Source: Undaria pinnatifida
Taxonomy: Eukaryota; Sar; Phaeophyceae; Laminariales; Alariaceae
NCBI GenBank assembly: GCA_012845835.1
Contig: JABAKD010000002.1
Location: forward strand, 25,317,210-25,381,209
Reading direction: 5' to 3'
DNA: 64,000 nucleotides
The notes beneath the pieces were generated by a model that did no database searches, was not told the DNA's origin, and saw only the letters and a list, made by a program, of their open reading frames with translations. A program made the translations under genes and the position numbers. Positions 1 to 10,617 of the stretch are shown one piece after another (the first letter of the stretch is position 1; the number at the start of each line of letters is the position of its first letter).

Positions 1-7
1 TCGGAGA

Positions 8-71
8 TGTGTGCTGGGTCATGCAGATCGTGCGGCTCCCACCCGGCAACTTGAGCTAGACTATACAGATC
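8..71 (+). repeat. Dispersed repeat, copy 1 (family D)
   Basis: A stretch of about 64 bases recurs, diverged, at 10548-10617 in the same orientation and in part at about 31640-31690 in the opposite orientation. Shared blocks include TCATGC followed by ATCGTGCGGCT, then a C-rich segment leading into GGCAAC, and AGCTAGAC near the end. No coding potential is evident. This is an old interspersed element of unknown class. Confidence 0.6.
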
Positions 72-246
72 TTCCCGGAAGGATCTAGATCACCAAGTGC
101 GGATTGATAGTCAGTCCAACCCGTGCAAGGTTCCCCTGCGGGATGCGATTGGCTTGAATTGTCGGGTTGTGTCGCAAGTGTCGAAGGGGGGAACACAGAT
201 TATGCGTTAACCTACTCCTACGTAAGAGCGTATAGTACCCGATGCA

Positions 247-369
247 TGAGTCATCCCACGATAGGGGTTGCAGCTTTTGCGCCAAAAAAAGGTATACCCT
301 CTGACCAGTGAGTCATCCCACGATAGGGGTTGCAGTTTGTGCGCCAAAAAAAGGTATACCCTCTGACCA
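247..369 (+). repeat. Two-copy tandem repeat, 62-base unit
   Basis: Two near-identical 62-base units start with TGAGTCATCCCACGATAGGG at 247 and 309. Each contains CGCCAAAAAAAGGTATACC, which also occurs in the 57-base tandem repeat at 22896-23040, so the two arrays share a module. Confidence 0.85.
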
Positions 370-2235
370 AATGAGCTCCTCACGTGAGGAACTAGCGGTT
401 AGTCATCAGTGAAGTAATTGCACGAGAGTATGTATTGTTTTAAGACTATAATAAGGCGTTATAAGGCATAGAAGCTTGGTCGAGTTGTGCGAACGAATGC
501 CTTCGAAGTCATTGTTCGGGTGAGATGTTGAGTTCCCGATGTGAGCAGGTCAGAAAATTCTTAGAATATGCTGCACCCCCTACCGTGCGATGGCTCCGGT
601 ACAAACGGTAACAAAGCGCTTTAAATGTAGGTAAGAAAAATAATAGCCACGGTGGAAGTAACCGGGCTAGTAAACGAGCTCATATGTTAGTGTACAAGTA
701 GGGGTTTCCCCATAAGGCGGTCTGAGTAAGGCAGTATCCCGATATAAGGCGGTCAATTGTTGCGCCGTATGGTTACTCTTGTTGCTAGATATACAGACGA
801 TTGGTGTGTTACCGATCCAACACTTGGGTCGTGCATGCTAAGTGTTCTAATACAACGTCATCTTATATTAGGTGTTGACTCATGAAAACTTTGCTGAAAA
901 AGGGACGACCGGTGTGGTGCGCAGCTTGCGAAGATGAGTAGTATCGACCCTAAATTTGTCGAACGCACAGCTGACGTTGTTAGATTTTTTTTTTTGGGAT
1001 CTATTTGGCGCAACCGGAGAATTGCACTGCTATACAAGTAACAACTTGGAATTAATATGGCGGCTTCCCCCATTAAGGCGGTCATATTGCTCTGCCACAC
1101 CACCGCCTTACTGCATAACCCCTACTGTATTACGAATTGCCCCGTACGGAGTACTAGGTTTATGTGTACGGTTGTTGTTATTTTGTTGTACGGTATATAT
1201 AGATAGATCATGGGTTGTCGTCCTTCGGTTGTTTTGCTCTTGATACGTTTTTCTTTTTTTGTTGTATATTCGTGGTTGGTTTGTTCTCGGTCTTGTGTAG
1301 TCGTCGTGGCGTGTTTCGCTTTTGTTTTGCTGAGGCGGTCGGAGATTTGGGGATACGGCAAATGGAAAGGTGGAGTCTAAAGTTGACGCAACAGCTAAAT
1401 ACATCAGCATTTACTCGAACTGCCCTGTAGATTGTAGGCCCGACCAAGCCTCCCGTCTACATCCGGAGGTATCCACCCATAGCACGCGGCTGCTTCCGAA
1501 CTAAAGCGTGCCGTGCTCTTCTAAGTAATTGGAATGCTGCGTACCTGGTTTTGCGTACCTGGTACCTGGTATATATGTATAAAACCGAGGGCGCCCGGAC
1601 AGTCTTTTTTCGACACCTCACATAAAAAATGGTCAGAATGGAAAACTAACAGGAGCGCTGTGATCGCTGGACGATTCAGAAGAAACCAAAGTTCGTTTTT
1701 CAATTTTTTCATTTCTACATCACTTGGCTTTAGAGACGCCCCCCCCCCCCCCGCCGAATGCTATCCCAATCCCCGGGCACCCTCCATAAAACGTTTTATT
1801 TTTCTGGTAACTTGTTGTCGCGGCCACCCCGAGCGTAAAGCGTGCCGTTCTCTTGTAAATATTCTGAGCAATACTCTGTATACTCGTACGTACCTGTATC
1901 TCTAGAACTTTGTCGTGATCTAGTGATGTGTGATCGTTCCTCGTTTTCGACTCGCATGACCCACCCCCCGCGCGCGCGCCTCCCTTCCCCTCCACCGTCC
2001 CCTTGCCTCGCTTTTTTGTAGGCAACATGCTCGATGGACAGGACTGTACGTTTCTACGGCAGCGCGTAGGTGTCCGCAAGAAGAGGAAACCACTCGGAGG
2101 AGTTATAAAAATGATACTAGGGAATAGGAAGCGTGCGCAAGGAGCGGCGAGGAAGAGGGAGGAAGCGCGGACAACGGACCCGGTAGCTTTTGGCGCTGGT
2201 GCGCTCTAAAATAAGGTCGTGGAGTTTTTTTTTTA
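370..2235. other. Intergenic stretch without recognisable gene
   Basis: No open frame here looks like protein. The segment at about 895-990 is a partial copy of the MITE family best seen at 19352-19495 (shared core near GCAGCTTGCGAAGATGAGT). Two overlapping copies of TACCTGGTA lie at 1556-1571. A short C run is at about 1740-1752. Otherwise nothing was seen. Confidence 0.5.
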
Positions 2236-2445
2236 CCGAATGCCGGTGCTGTTGTTACCAAACGCCGGTGCTTTTGGCCAAATGCTGGTGCTTTTGAGTG
2301 AAACGCCCATCGATTTGCCAAGAACCGGCGCCGTTGACCAATTTGTAGACGCTTTTTTTTACGAAACTCCGGTGCTTTAGTCAAACGCCGGTGATTTATT
2401 CAAAATGTCGGTGATTTTGGTCTAACGCTGGTGCTTTTGACACAA
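2236..2445 (+). repeat. Degenerate minisatellite, unit about 20-25 bases
   Basis: A motif close to ACGCCGGTGCTTTTG is repeated about nine times with heavy divergence and variable spacing. The spread of mutations suggests an old, inactive array. Confidence 0.7.
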
Positions 2446-3884
2446 GGTCGGGGGGGGGGGAGAGTTCCGGTGGCTGGCGTTGGCAATCAGCAGAGCTCTT
2501 TTGCTCCTTCGTTGTCATACCCTTGCTGTTTTCGCTTCTTTTTTTTGCTGCGGGAAGGCCTTTTACGGTTTCCCGGAAAGCTCAGGGGGGGGGCGGAGGC
2601 GGGGAGTGGGGGGGGGGGGCTGCCACAACGATGAAAAAAAAAGAAAAAAGTCCAGACGCGAAGCCAGCCTCCCTTGAAACGTCGCCCCTCGCCATTGACC
2701 GCGTACGCTTGCGCTTGCCATTATTATGCTTGCGTTCTCTCGTTTTTCTTGGGGCTTGTGTATGCCTGAACGACCATTTGCCGTCGGCTTTGATCTGGAT
2801 GCGTGCAATGCGCTGCTCACTGATTTGTTTGCTGTAGCGTGACTGGGTGGCCCCGAATAAATCTTGCGGTACGAGGCAGGCTGCGCGGTGATAGAGTGGG
2901 GTTATTGTGGCACCCCGCTAAGTTTGTGGACTTTTTTTTTTCTCGGTGTCCGGTAGGAGTGTTTTCGTCTGTCTGCTCGCGCAGAGGGCGCAGCGATTTG
3001 CTGCCTGCAGCGGGCGGTGGAGGGGGTGGTAACCGGCCGGCCATAGGTGCGATGGTGAGGGTCGAACACGGCGGGTGGTAATAATATATGTGTTCAAAGA
3101 AGAAGAGCAAAACAAAAAAAGGGGGCGAGTGCAGCGTGCACGCCCGCCGGGGTATCTATCGTTCAACCGTTTCCTTTTTGCAACGTGCCGGGGTGTCTAT
3201 CGTTCAACCATTTCCTTTTTGTCTGGTTATTTTCGAAACAGCCTCCCTGCGAATGCGCGTTCAGATGTTGGCTCTATATACCACCAAAAGCGATGCAAGG
3301 ATGGATGTAGAACATTGTTAGCGCTATGCGTGACTCTTCGTCTCCCTTTCTTATTGAATCCTTTTTCACGGCTGCGAAATTTTGTATCCTTCACTAATCG
3401 CTAGTGGTTTTTTTTTTCCCCAAAACGTGCAACGGCTGAAAAAAAAAATGAACGGCATGGCTCCTTCTTAAACCCCAAATGGTCGGAATAACGATATTTT
3501 TGTTTTGCAGTAGTATTATTTTTTGTATACCTATATACCTAGCTACTGTAGCATGGCGTGGGATTGTTTATCCTTTGGGTTTGCTCTTCCGTTTTTTCTC
3601 AACTTTTTTTTTTTTCTTCAGTATATGCTCCGGCGGATGGGGAAAATTAAAGCTCAAGCTCATCACACTTTCATGTATTTCATACACGTCGTGTGTCGAT
3701 TTAACTCAATTGCACAGAAAAATCACTTTACGAGTGGGGTATACATACCATTGATGATCAAGTGAGGAAGGAGCCTCGAGGAAAAAAAATGGTCCACCTT
3801 TTTACCGTACCTCAAGTGTCAGAGGTGTTGAAGACCGATAAAGACGCTGAACTGCCTGAGGGTCACAGTAATTCACGAATTTCG

Positions 3885-4220
3885 TAAGCGCGCCACACGC
3901 TGTGATACGGTGAACATAATCTGTCGTAGTACTTGCTCTGCTGTGCGACAGGGCGGCAGCAGCTGCGGCAGTCGCCCTCTGCCTTCTATAATACGTATTC
4001 TTGCCCGCCCCAATTGGAACCGAATCAACCCCATGTACATATGACCCATGCTAAACACGATTTTTGCAAGCACGCCATGCTGTGATACGCCGAACACGAT
4101 GGTGGTGGCAGTGGTGCTTGCTCTGCTGTGCGGCGGGGCAGCAGCTGCGACAGGCAGTCGCGCCGCCTTGTGTACGCCCCCCCCCCCACCCCTATTGGAA
4201 CCGACCCCATGTACATTGTG
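3885..4220 (+). repeat. Diverged tandem duplication, about 180 bases per copy
   Basis: Copy 1 (about 3885-4048) and copy 2 (about 4066-4220) share, in the same order, GCTGTGATACG, TTGCTCTGCTGTGCG, GGCAGCAGCTGCG, CAATTGGAACCGA or its variant, and CCCCATGTACAT. The spacing is about 180-185 bases. Short open frames across it look like by-products of the duplication. Confidence 0.75.
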
Positions 4221-4295
4221 TATATCGTGCGTATGGGAGACGGTAGAGGTGTGCTTTTTTTTTTTTTTCCTGAGGCTCCGAACCTATTGAGGCTC

Positions 4296-4570
4296 TCTCT
4301 ACATTGCCTTATATTGCCTTATATTGCCTTATGTTGCCTTGTATTGCCTTGCATTGCCTTATATTGCCTTACATTACCTTGTATTGCCTTATATTGCCTT
4401 ATATTGCCTTACATTACCTTATATTGACTTATATTTGACTTATATTGATTGCCTTACATTGCCTTATACTGAGTATTGACTTTCATTGATTGCAGTGCCT
4501 TATATTGCCTTATATTGACCCCTATCGACTTCTATTTCCTTATATTGACTTATGTTGATTGCCTTATGTT
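4296..4570 (+). repeat. Decamer tandem array (ATTGCCTTAT)n
   Basis: About 27 units of a 10-base motif ATTGCCTTAT with point variants (G or C in place of A, occasional 11-base units). Because 10 is not a multiple of 3, the array reads as a repetitive Leu-Pro-Cys-Ile-Ala-Leu-Tyr pattern, which is not a real protein. Confidence 0.9.
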
Positions 4571-4700
4571 GGACGCACGCTACGATAGCGGTAGCACTTT
4601 TCGTCTGAAACGTTTTCTGGATGACGGGGCTCCTTGCGCCAAAATGGTCGGAAAATACGCCCCCTTATTTTTTGGCATGATTTATCGTTGTCTACCAACA
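4571..4700 (-). repeat. Copy of dispersed family B, inverted
   Basis: Read on the minus strand, this contains the family B landmarks in order: a block close to CCGACGATTTTGGGTTAAGG with a following GAGCCCCGTCAT, then AAAAAGTGCTACC and a GCATGCGTC-like end. The best plus-strand copies are at 7515-7610, 22896-23110 and 34990-35075. Confidence 0.6.
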
Positions 4701-6345
4701 AAAGGCCATGGGATCTCTTCACATCCGGCAGAATCTACATTTTTCTCCTAATCAGCTTTTGGCAGAAGAGGTCTTGAGCTCCCAAATGGAGGAAACTAAA
4801 AAAAAACAATGGTTGGTGCACCTCTGTCGTAGCACGCGTCTTTGCCTTCTAAGGGAAAAAATGATTATTTGGAAAGGAAAGAAAAATGTGTGCTATAGTA
4901 AATACCCGATGAATGACCCAATCGTCTGGGCGAGGACCCTCTATATCATACACCTACCTCTCTCGCAAAAGCTGATTTGGAATAGAAAAAAATTGCTGGG
5001 TGGCTATCTCACCTTCTTTGGCCAAACCTTTATGGGGTTCGGCCGGAGAAAGCCGGCAAGTCCACGGTTTGGACTTGATTAACTCCGACGAGGTTGGGTT
5101 AATCTGTGGAAGTGATAGCTCTCGCGCCTGTCAATCCCGCCATTCGCTGGAGTGTTCTGTACCCTTTTTCCCGTCTTCCGTTCTTCGTTTCAGGTTTTCT
5201 GCTGTAGCATTTTCCCTGAGGCTTTGTAGCCTCGCAGGGTAGAAGTGTGGGAGTAGGTTGTAAAGAGCCGCATCTTCGAGTCATGTTCTAGATCGTGGAA
5301 CCGGTGCTTCCCCGAATCTTCCATATTTCTGCATATACGGCTCATCAGGGTTGGCTAGTGTTATGGTATTCCCTTGGGAGCCTAACAAGGCGTAAGATGT
5401 AAGATATGGGATACGGCTGGATATAAAAGGGTTCCACATCCTTTGAAGGCATGTGCGTATAGGAAAAAGGGGATTATGCTTTTGCCTCGCGGAATTGAAC
5501 GCTATTCAGTTCGTCCGCGTCGAGTGTGGAACTAATACAAGAGCTTATCTAGTGCAAGTGAGTGACCAACGTGGAACTTTCCTAGTAGAAAAACCTGCAA
5601 AGAAAGACCTGTGTCTGCCACAGCCTCTTAATCTTATTATGGAGCCCCGCCGCGTCATGCAGAAGGCGTTTCAGACAAAATAAGTGCTCGTACGCCTATA
5701 ATAGTGTAGGCCCGCAAATAGGCACTTGTTGATGAGGATTAAGGTAGACTCTCAGCTAAAGCATACCTGGTACATAGGGAAAGGAAACAGCAGAAGTAGG
5801 TAAAAGGAGAAGATGTCGGGGAGGAAATAGGAACATGGTTGGCGGAAGATATCACTGCTTTATGGTGCGATCGTTCGACTTATATTAGGTACTACTACTG
5901 CTGCTGCTTTATGGAAGGATATGCGATTTACATCGGAACGGCATCTGCGCTATGTTGTCGGAGGGCAAAAAATATTATAAGAAAAATGCCTATTAATAAT
6001 AAAAAAGTAAGGCTAAGGGGCTCACTTTGGGGCGGACGCGCCAAGAAAGTTGGAAGAAGAGTGAAATCCTGCTTAGCGGCGTGTACTACACTTAATCCTA
6101 TATGATAGCCTATCTATCTATCTTTGCTCAAGGGGGTTGTTCCAGGGTGGTGTCACAATAAGAGTCTTGAGGCTCATAGCAATTGGGTGTGCGTTTTCTT
6201 GTTGGTGGGCCTATATTGCTGTAGTATTATCGTGGAACGCGTCGTATATTGTCATTGCGACAAAAAAAGAAAGAAATGGCCACTGACTGCGACCTTATCA
6301 AAAGCGTCTGTATATTAACTACCCTTTTGGGACTCGATAACATCT
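4701..6345. other. Intergenic stretch without recognisable gene
   Basis: Only short open frames with no domain-like content. One TACCTGGTA lies at 5764-5772. A (GTT)n microsatellite begins at about 6350. A partial copy of the repeat family seen at 57088 and 63175 lies at about 6405-6445. Nothing else was seen. Confidence 0.4.
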
Positions 6346-6348
6346 TGA

Positions 6349-6385
<37 letters not shown>

Positions 6386-6835
6386 CGTTGTGGTTGTTGT
6401 TGTTGTGCTCACATTGACTCGCATAATCAAGTCCGTAGTCCTTGATTGAAGTGTGGCGACCAAAATATTTTTCAGGCGTCTCGAAACGGGTAGCACAGCG
6501 TGGGCGCGCAGCAGCGGTACGAGCGGGACCACGCTGCACCCGCCCGCCATCCCCTCCTCTACGAGATTGTCTTTCCCAATCAACTTGTACAGTTCTAAAT
6601 ACATACGGACACACCGCTTTTCTTATCATCTCCAAAACCAGCAGTGGTCGAGGATGCCGTCATGGTCAGTTTTCGTTGTTGTCGATTTTTCCCTCCTCTG
6701 AAGTCTCGAAGGGGTTGTTGGTAGGAAGGAGAGCGTGCAGCCGCAGTAGGAGGAGGAGGAGGAGGAGGGGGAGCAGTAGTGCGAGTTTCTCCACGCTCCG
6801 CTTGTTTTTGCTGATGGTACAGCTATGCATGTACG

Positions 6836-7144
6836 CCGGTCGCTCCTCGGTGGCGTATCAGGTCATCCTCGAGTCTGGTACAGGTCGGTTTCGTGAGTTC
6901 GAATCCCCCCGAGTGCGTACCCGTATAAGTTCGTGGGGACATTTTTCTTGTGCACAAATTGACTTGCGGAAAGCGCAAGAGCGTGAGTTAGCAACACTCG
7001 ATGAAAAATCGAGCAGTGGGATTGCTGAACCCTATGCGCGACAAAAATTGAAGGCAAGAAGCGGGGGGGAGAAGGGACGACACCTGTGACCACGGCTTTT
7101 GTCCAGAAGCTGGAAAGTAGATGTGTGCGTGAAAAAAAAAAAAA
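6836..7144 (+). mobile_element. SINE-like retroposon with tRNA-like head and poly(A) tail
   Basis: The head carries a sequence resembling an RNA polymerase III A box (TGGCGTATCAGG, 6851-6862) and a good B box (GAGTTCGAATC, 6895-6905), spaced as in a tRNA. A tRNA-unrelated body follows, then a 13-base A run at 7132-7144. The body from 6993 to the A run recurs, truncated at its 5' end, at 54413-54587 with a 35-base A run. A related head (shared GCCGGTCGCTCC before the A box) is at 35472-35545. The head cannot be a functional tRNA because the acceptor ends pair over only about five bases. The class assignment is inference from these parts. No clear target-site duplication was found. Confidence 0.6.
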
Positions 7145-7254
7145 CGCCACCTACAAATTCTGATTTTCATGAAAGGACTGAAAAATGCAACAACGAACAA
7201 ATCTTCCCATGGCCTAGTAGGTATTATGAGCAACTGTTTTCGCAAAACAAGAGA

Positions 7255-7620
7255 CGCGTGTTACGATATAAGAGGTGCACCACTTTTTTTTTCTGAGGCT
7301 TCCTCAATTTGGGGGCTCAAGACCTTTAGAGCCCCCAAAATCCCTCCCTATACTAACTTCAAGTCAATTTGTAAAAAAAAGGGTTTCCAGTTGTAAAGGC
7401 ATTAAGACTCTCTCCCAAAAACAAATCTAAAGAGAATAAAAGTGTGCTCTACCGGATGAAAAAAACCCATGGCGTTAGGTACACAACGAGAAATCATGCA
7501 AAAACTAAGGGGGCGTATTTTCCGACGATTTTGGGTTAAGGAGCCCCGTCATTCAGAAACCATTCAACACAAAAAGTGCTACCTCTGTCGCAGCATGCGT
7601 CAAGAATAACATCCTCCCGA
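7255..7620 (+). repeat. Copy of dispersed family B
   Basis: Contains a segment like TACGATATAAGAGGTGCACC, which recurs at about 34590, then a block shared with 18830-18930 (ACTTCAAG, TTTGTAAAAAA, GGGTTTCCAGTTGTAA), then the landmark near CCGACGATTTTGGGTTAAGG at 7522. It looks like a composite or a long non-coding element. Confidence 0.6.
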
Positions 7621-8624
7621 CACATGCTATATGTTTTAGAGGTGCATTCAACTGTTTCATGAGGCTCCTTTATCACTTAAGTTTAGTTGAACGCACCTCT
7701 ACATGATACCTCATGTCCCCCAAAAAGCTGATTTTGAGCGGGACTGAAGATGCAACGATGAAAACACAAAAACCTCTTTACCTTTATAGTGTCTCGAGAT
7801 CTGCGTCATCGGTAACCTCGCACAGGGTCTATTTTTTCTCGTGAAATCGCGCTGCACTTTTGATGAGGATTAAAGCTCTTGCAACCGTGGTTCCTTTAGA
7901 GGGGTCTAGCCCCCCAAAACATTCAGGTCTTCTTAGCGGGTCACGACCCGACCCCCTGATCGGGACACAAGGATTTCGAAAATCTCGCGGGTCGAGTGGG
8001 GTCGGGTCAAAGCAGGTGTTCGAAACGTCACGGGACGGGACGGGTCGGGTCGGGTCGGGCCATTCCTTTAGAGGGGCCTTAAGAGCCCAGAAAAAATGGT
8101 ATCTATTAATAGCTGCGAGCCCGAGAATAAAACCGTGCGCGCGCGTCTTTAATCGCAGACAACGTAAGGCTTAGTTTGGGTAAGTGATTGTTTATAACCG
8201 TGTTCCCGTTTGTCCGGCATACTTCTGTACAGTAACACTCTCTAAAACCTTCACAAATGGCGTCGTCGACACGGTATGTATGGATTCTTGGAATCGTGAG
8301 TTCTGCAGTAGGGTGTTCCACATACAGCAGCAAGGGTATTGCGTCAACGCCATCTGTATGTATGTACTGCAGTACGTCACCCCTTTTCTCGTATTTCCAT
8401 GTCCTGGAACCTGGGCCTAACACTCTTTCCAGGGCGATAACATACTATAACAATAGCCCGCCCTGATGACCGCGATACGATGAATGCTGTATTTTTGTCA
8501 TTATAATCACGGTTATTCTCTCTTGGCGTGTTTGCGTGTGTGTGCCCCCTCCTTCTCTTCACAGCTTGCCGGTCATGCAGCCACCGCGCTGCCACCCCCA
8601 TCAACTATTACACCCCACCCCCCT
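7621..8624. other. Intergenic stretch without recognisable gene
   Basis: A G/C-rich direct repetition of CGGGTCGGGTC-like units lies at about 7935-8060. No convincing open frame was seen. Confidence 0.4.
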
Positions 8625-8976
8625 ACGTGTCCGTCTCGAAAGGGATGCATGGTCCATGGGCGAATAACTAAGGCAGGCAACAAATGAGTAACCGTCCCCT
8701 CCCTCCCCCCGCGCCCCCCCATGCGAACGGTGCTCCGCCTCGAAAGGGGTATGCGAGATCAATCTGAGAAAATGACTAAGGCAAGCAACAAAAGACCCCC
8801 CCCCCCCGCGCGCGCCCATGCGAACGGTGTTCCGTCTCGAAAGGGATGTGCGGTCAATGGTCAATGACTGCGGCAGTCAACAAATGCGTGCCTCCCCTCC
8901 CTTGCTGTGCTCCGTCTCTAAAGGGATGCGTGGTCAACGGTCACGGTCAAATGACTAAGGCAATCAACAAAGAAGA
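8625..8976 (+). repeat. Tandem array of the 3'-terminal piece of a LINE ORF
   Basis: Four diverged units start at about 8631, 8735, 8832 and 8912. Each reads, where intact, like the C-terminal end of the LINE protein seen once at 31005-31071: Pro-Ser-Arg-Lys-Gly-Cys, a Val-Asn-Gly or Val-His-Gly step, then Thr-Lys-Ala, Asn-Lys and a stop (intact in unit 1). C-rich spacers separate the units. The second and third units carry frameshifts or early stops. Confidence 0.7.
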
Positions 8977-9349
8977 GAACCCCAACCCCCTCCCTCGCGC
9001 CACACCCCGCTCGCTGGGCGAGCCTGTCCTGTGCAGCAACGAAAGTCGTGCGCGGTGGTGGTGGTGGTGATGGTGACTCACTTTCGCAATAAGCCTCGCG
9101 CCGTGGGATACATCCTGGATAACGAAACGAGAGGAGGGCAGAAAGAGGGAGGGAGTCAACAAAAAGGCCTGCTACAACAGAGGTTGCGCTTTTGGGGGGG
9201 GGAAACAAAAATCTGAATGACGGGGCTACCTTAACCAAATTTTGTCGAAACACCATTTTTTGCATTGCAATATAAACCTTTTTTTTAAGCTATAGGTGAG
9301 GTGGGTTCATCGGGTGGTACATTTTCAGTTTATCAAAATAAGGTTTGGC

Positions 9350-9622
9350 TCTGAAGGCAAAAGAGCTCCTCAATAGGTTAAGAGCCTCTGAAGGCAAAAG
9401 AGCTCTTCAATAGGTCAAGAGCCTCAGAAGGCAAAACAGCTCCTCAATAGGTTACGGGCCTCGGAAGGCAAAAGAGCTCCCCGATAGGTCACGAGCCTCA
9501 GAAGGCAAAACGCCCCTCAATAGGTTACGAGCCTCAGAAGGGAAAAGAGCTTCTCAATAGGTTACGAGCCTCGGAAGGCAAAAGAGCTCCTCTCAATAGG
9601 TTAGGAGCCTCAGAACAGCAAA
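9350..9622 (+). repeat. Minisatellite, 37-base unit, about 7 copies
   Basis: The unit is built of GCCTCAGAAGGCAAAAGAGC followed by TCCTCAATAGGTTACGA. Copies differ by a few bases each. A single unexpanded copy in what looks like the same parent element is at about 38795-38835; the left flank (TTTTCAGTTTAT, 9324) also matches there. Confidence 0.9.
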
Positions 9623-9717
9623 AAATGGTTCACGTTTACCGCCGCAGCGTGTATCACAAGCAGCAAGTATGATACGTGTTATAAAGTATAAGTAGTTCAT
9701 ATAAAAGAAAAAATTAA

Positions 9718-10055
9718 ATACGTCATATGTGTGTTCAACCAATTGAGTGGTCACTATTGTTCGTAGGCCGTGAAGTAGATGAATCGCATGCGTTTTATTG
9801 AAAATATTACGAATACGTCATCGGTGAGTTTGACTAATCGAGTGGTCAATGTTCGTGGGCCGTGAAGTGGATGAATCATGTGCATTGTATGAAAAACGCT
9901 TCATATACGTCATCGGTAAATTCGACTAATTGAGTGTTCACTGTTCGTGGGCCGTGAAGTGGATGAATCTTATGCATTTTATCAAACATATTTCAAATAC
10001 GTCATCTGTGAGTTCGACTAATTGAGTGATCACCGTTTGTGGGCCGTGAAGTAGA
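9718..10055 (+). repeat. Minisatellite, 92-95-base unit, about 3.6 copies
   Basis: CGTCAT landmarks occur at 9721, 9816, 9908 and 10000. Each unit contains a block like TTCGACTAATTGAGTG and GTGGGCCGTGAAGT. No coding potential is preserved across the units. Confidence 0.85.
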
Positions 10056-10339
10056 TGCACGCGAAGCAAGTGACTGCGGATGCCCCGTGAGTTGTGCATA
10101 TTTCGCAAGCTGTCATAAGCGTTCAAATTGGAGTGAAGAAATGAGTCTAGCCCTTCGTGAAGAAGAGGTCAGTAGTGTAAAGCTCTGTGCAGTAGGGTAC
10201 AGCTTTGCGCACACTGAAGTATACATATCGGCATGTTTTCCGCCCTTGTTTACCCCTCCTCTCTCCCCCGTTCCCCCACCCTACGCCCGGATCTGCTCGG
10301 TGCTTTTGTTTGTAGTGAACCCTACCCGGTAGCACTGAA

Positions 10340-10617
10340 AATCATACACGTCTCGGACAGATCACGATCTAGGTCATCTACACATCGGGCAGATCGCGAT
10401 CTATTGTATATCATACACGCCTGGGACAGATCACGATCTGCTGTAGATAATCTAGATCATCTACAGTAGGTCCTATTATTGCCTGCCGTTATGACATGTT
10501 GTGCTGGGATCTGTGTATGAATGTGGAGTATATATCCATACCCCGGAAGCATGTGCTAGATCATGCAAATCGTGCGGCTTCTACCGGGGCAACATGAACA
10601 GCTAGACCTTACAGATA
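10340..10617 (+). repeat. Short tandem AGATCACGATCT units and family D copy 2
   Basis: Three units around the palindromic AGATC-(A/G)CGATCT occur between 10355 and 10440, each preceded by a CATACACG-like block. The segment 10548-10617 is the second copy of the repeat at 8-71. Confidence 0.65.

Noticed and set aside
8560-10055. CRISPR array
   Set aside because: Repeats are tandem, diverged and without unique spacers of uniform length, and the sequence is eukaryotic.
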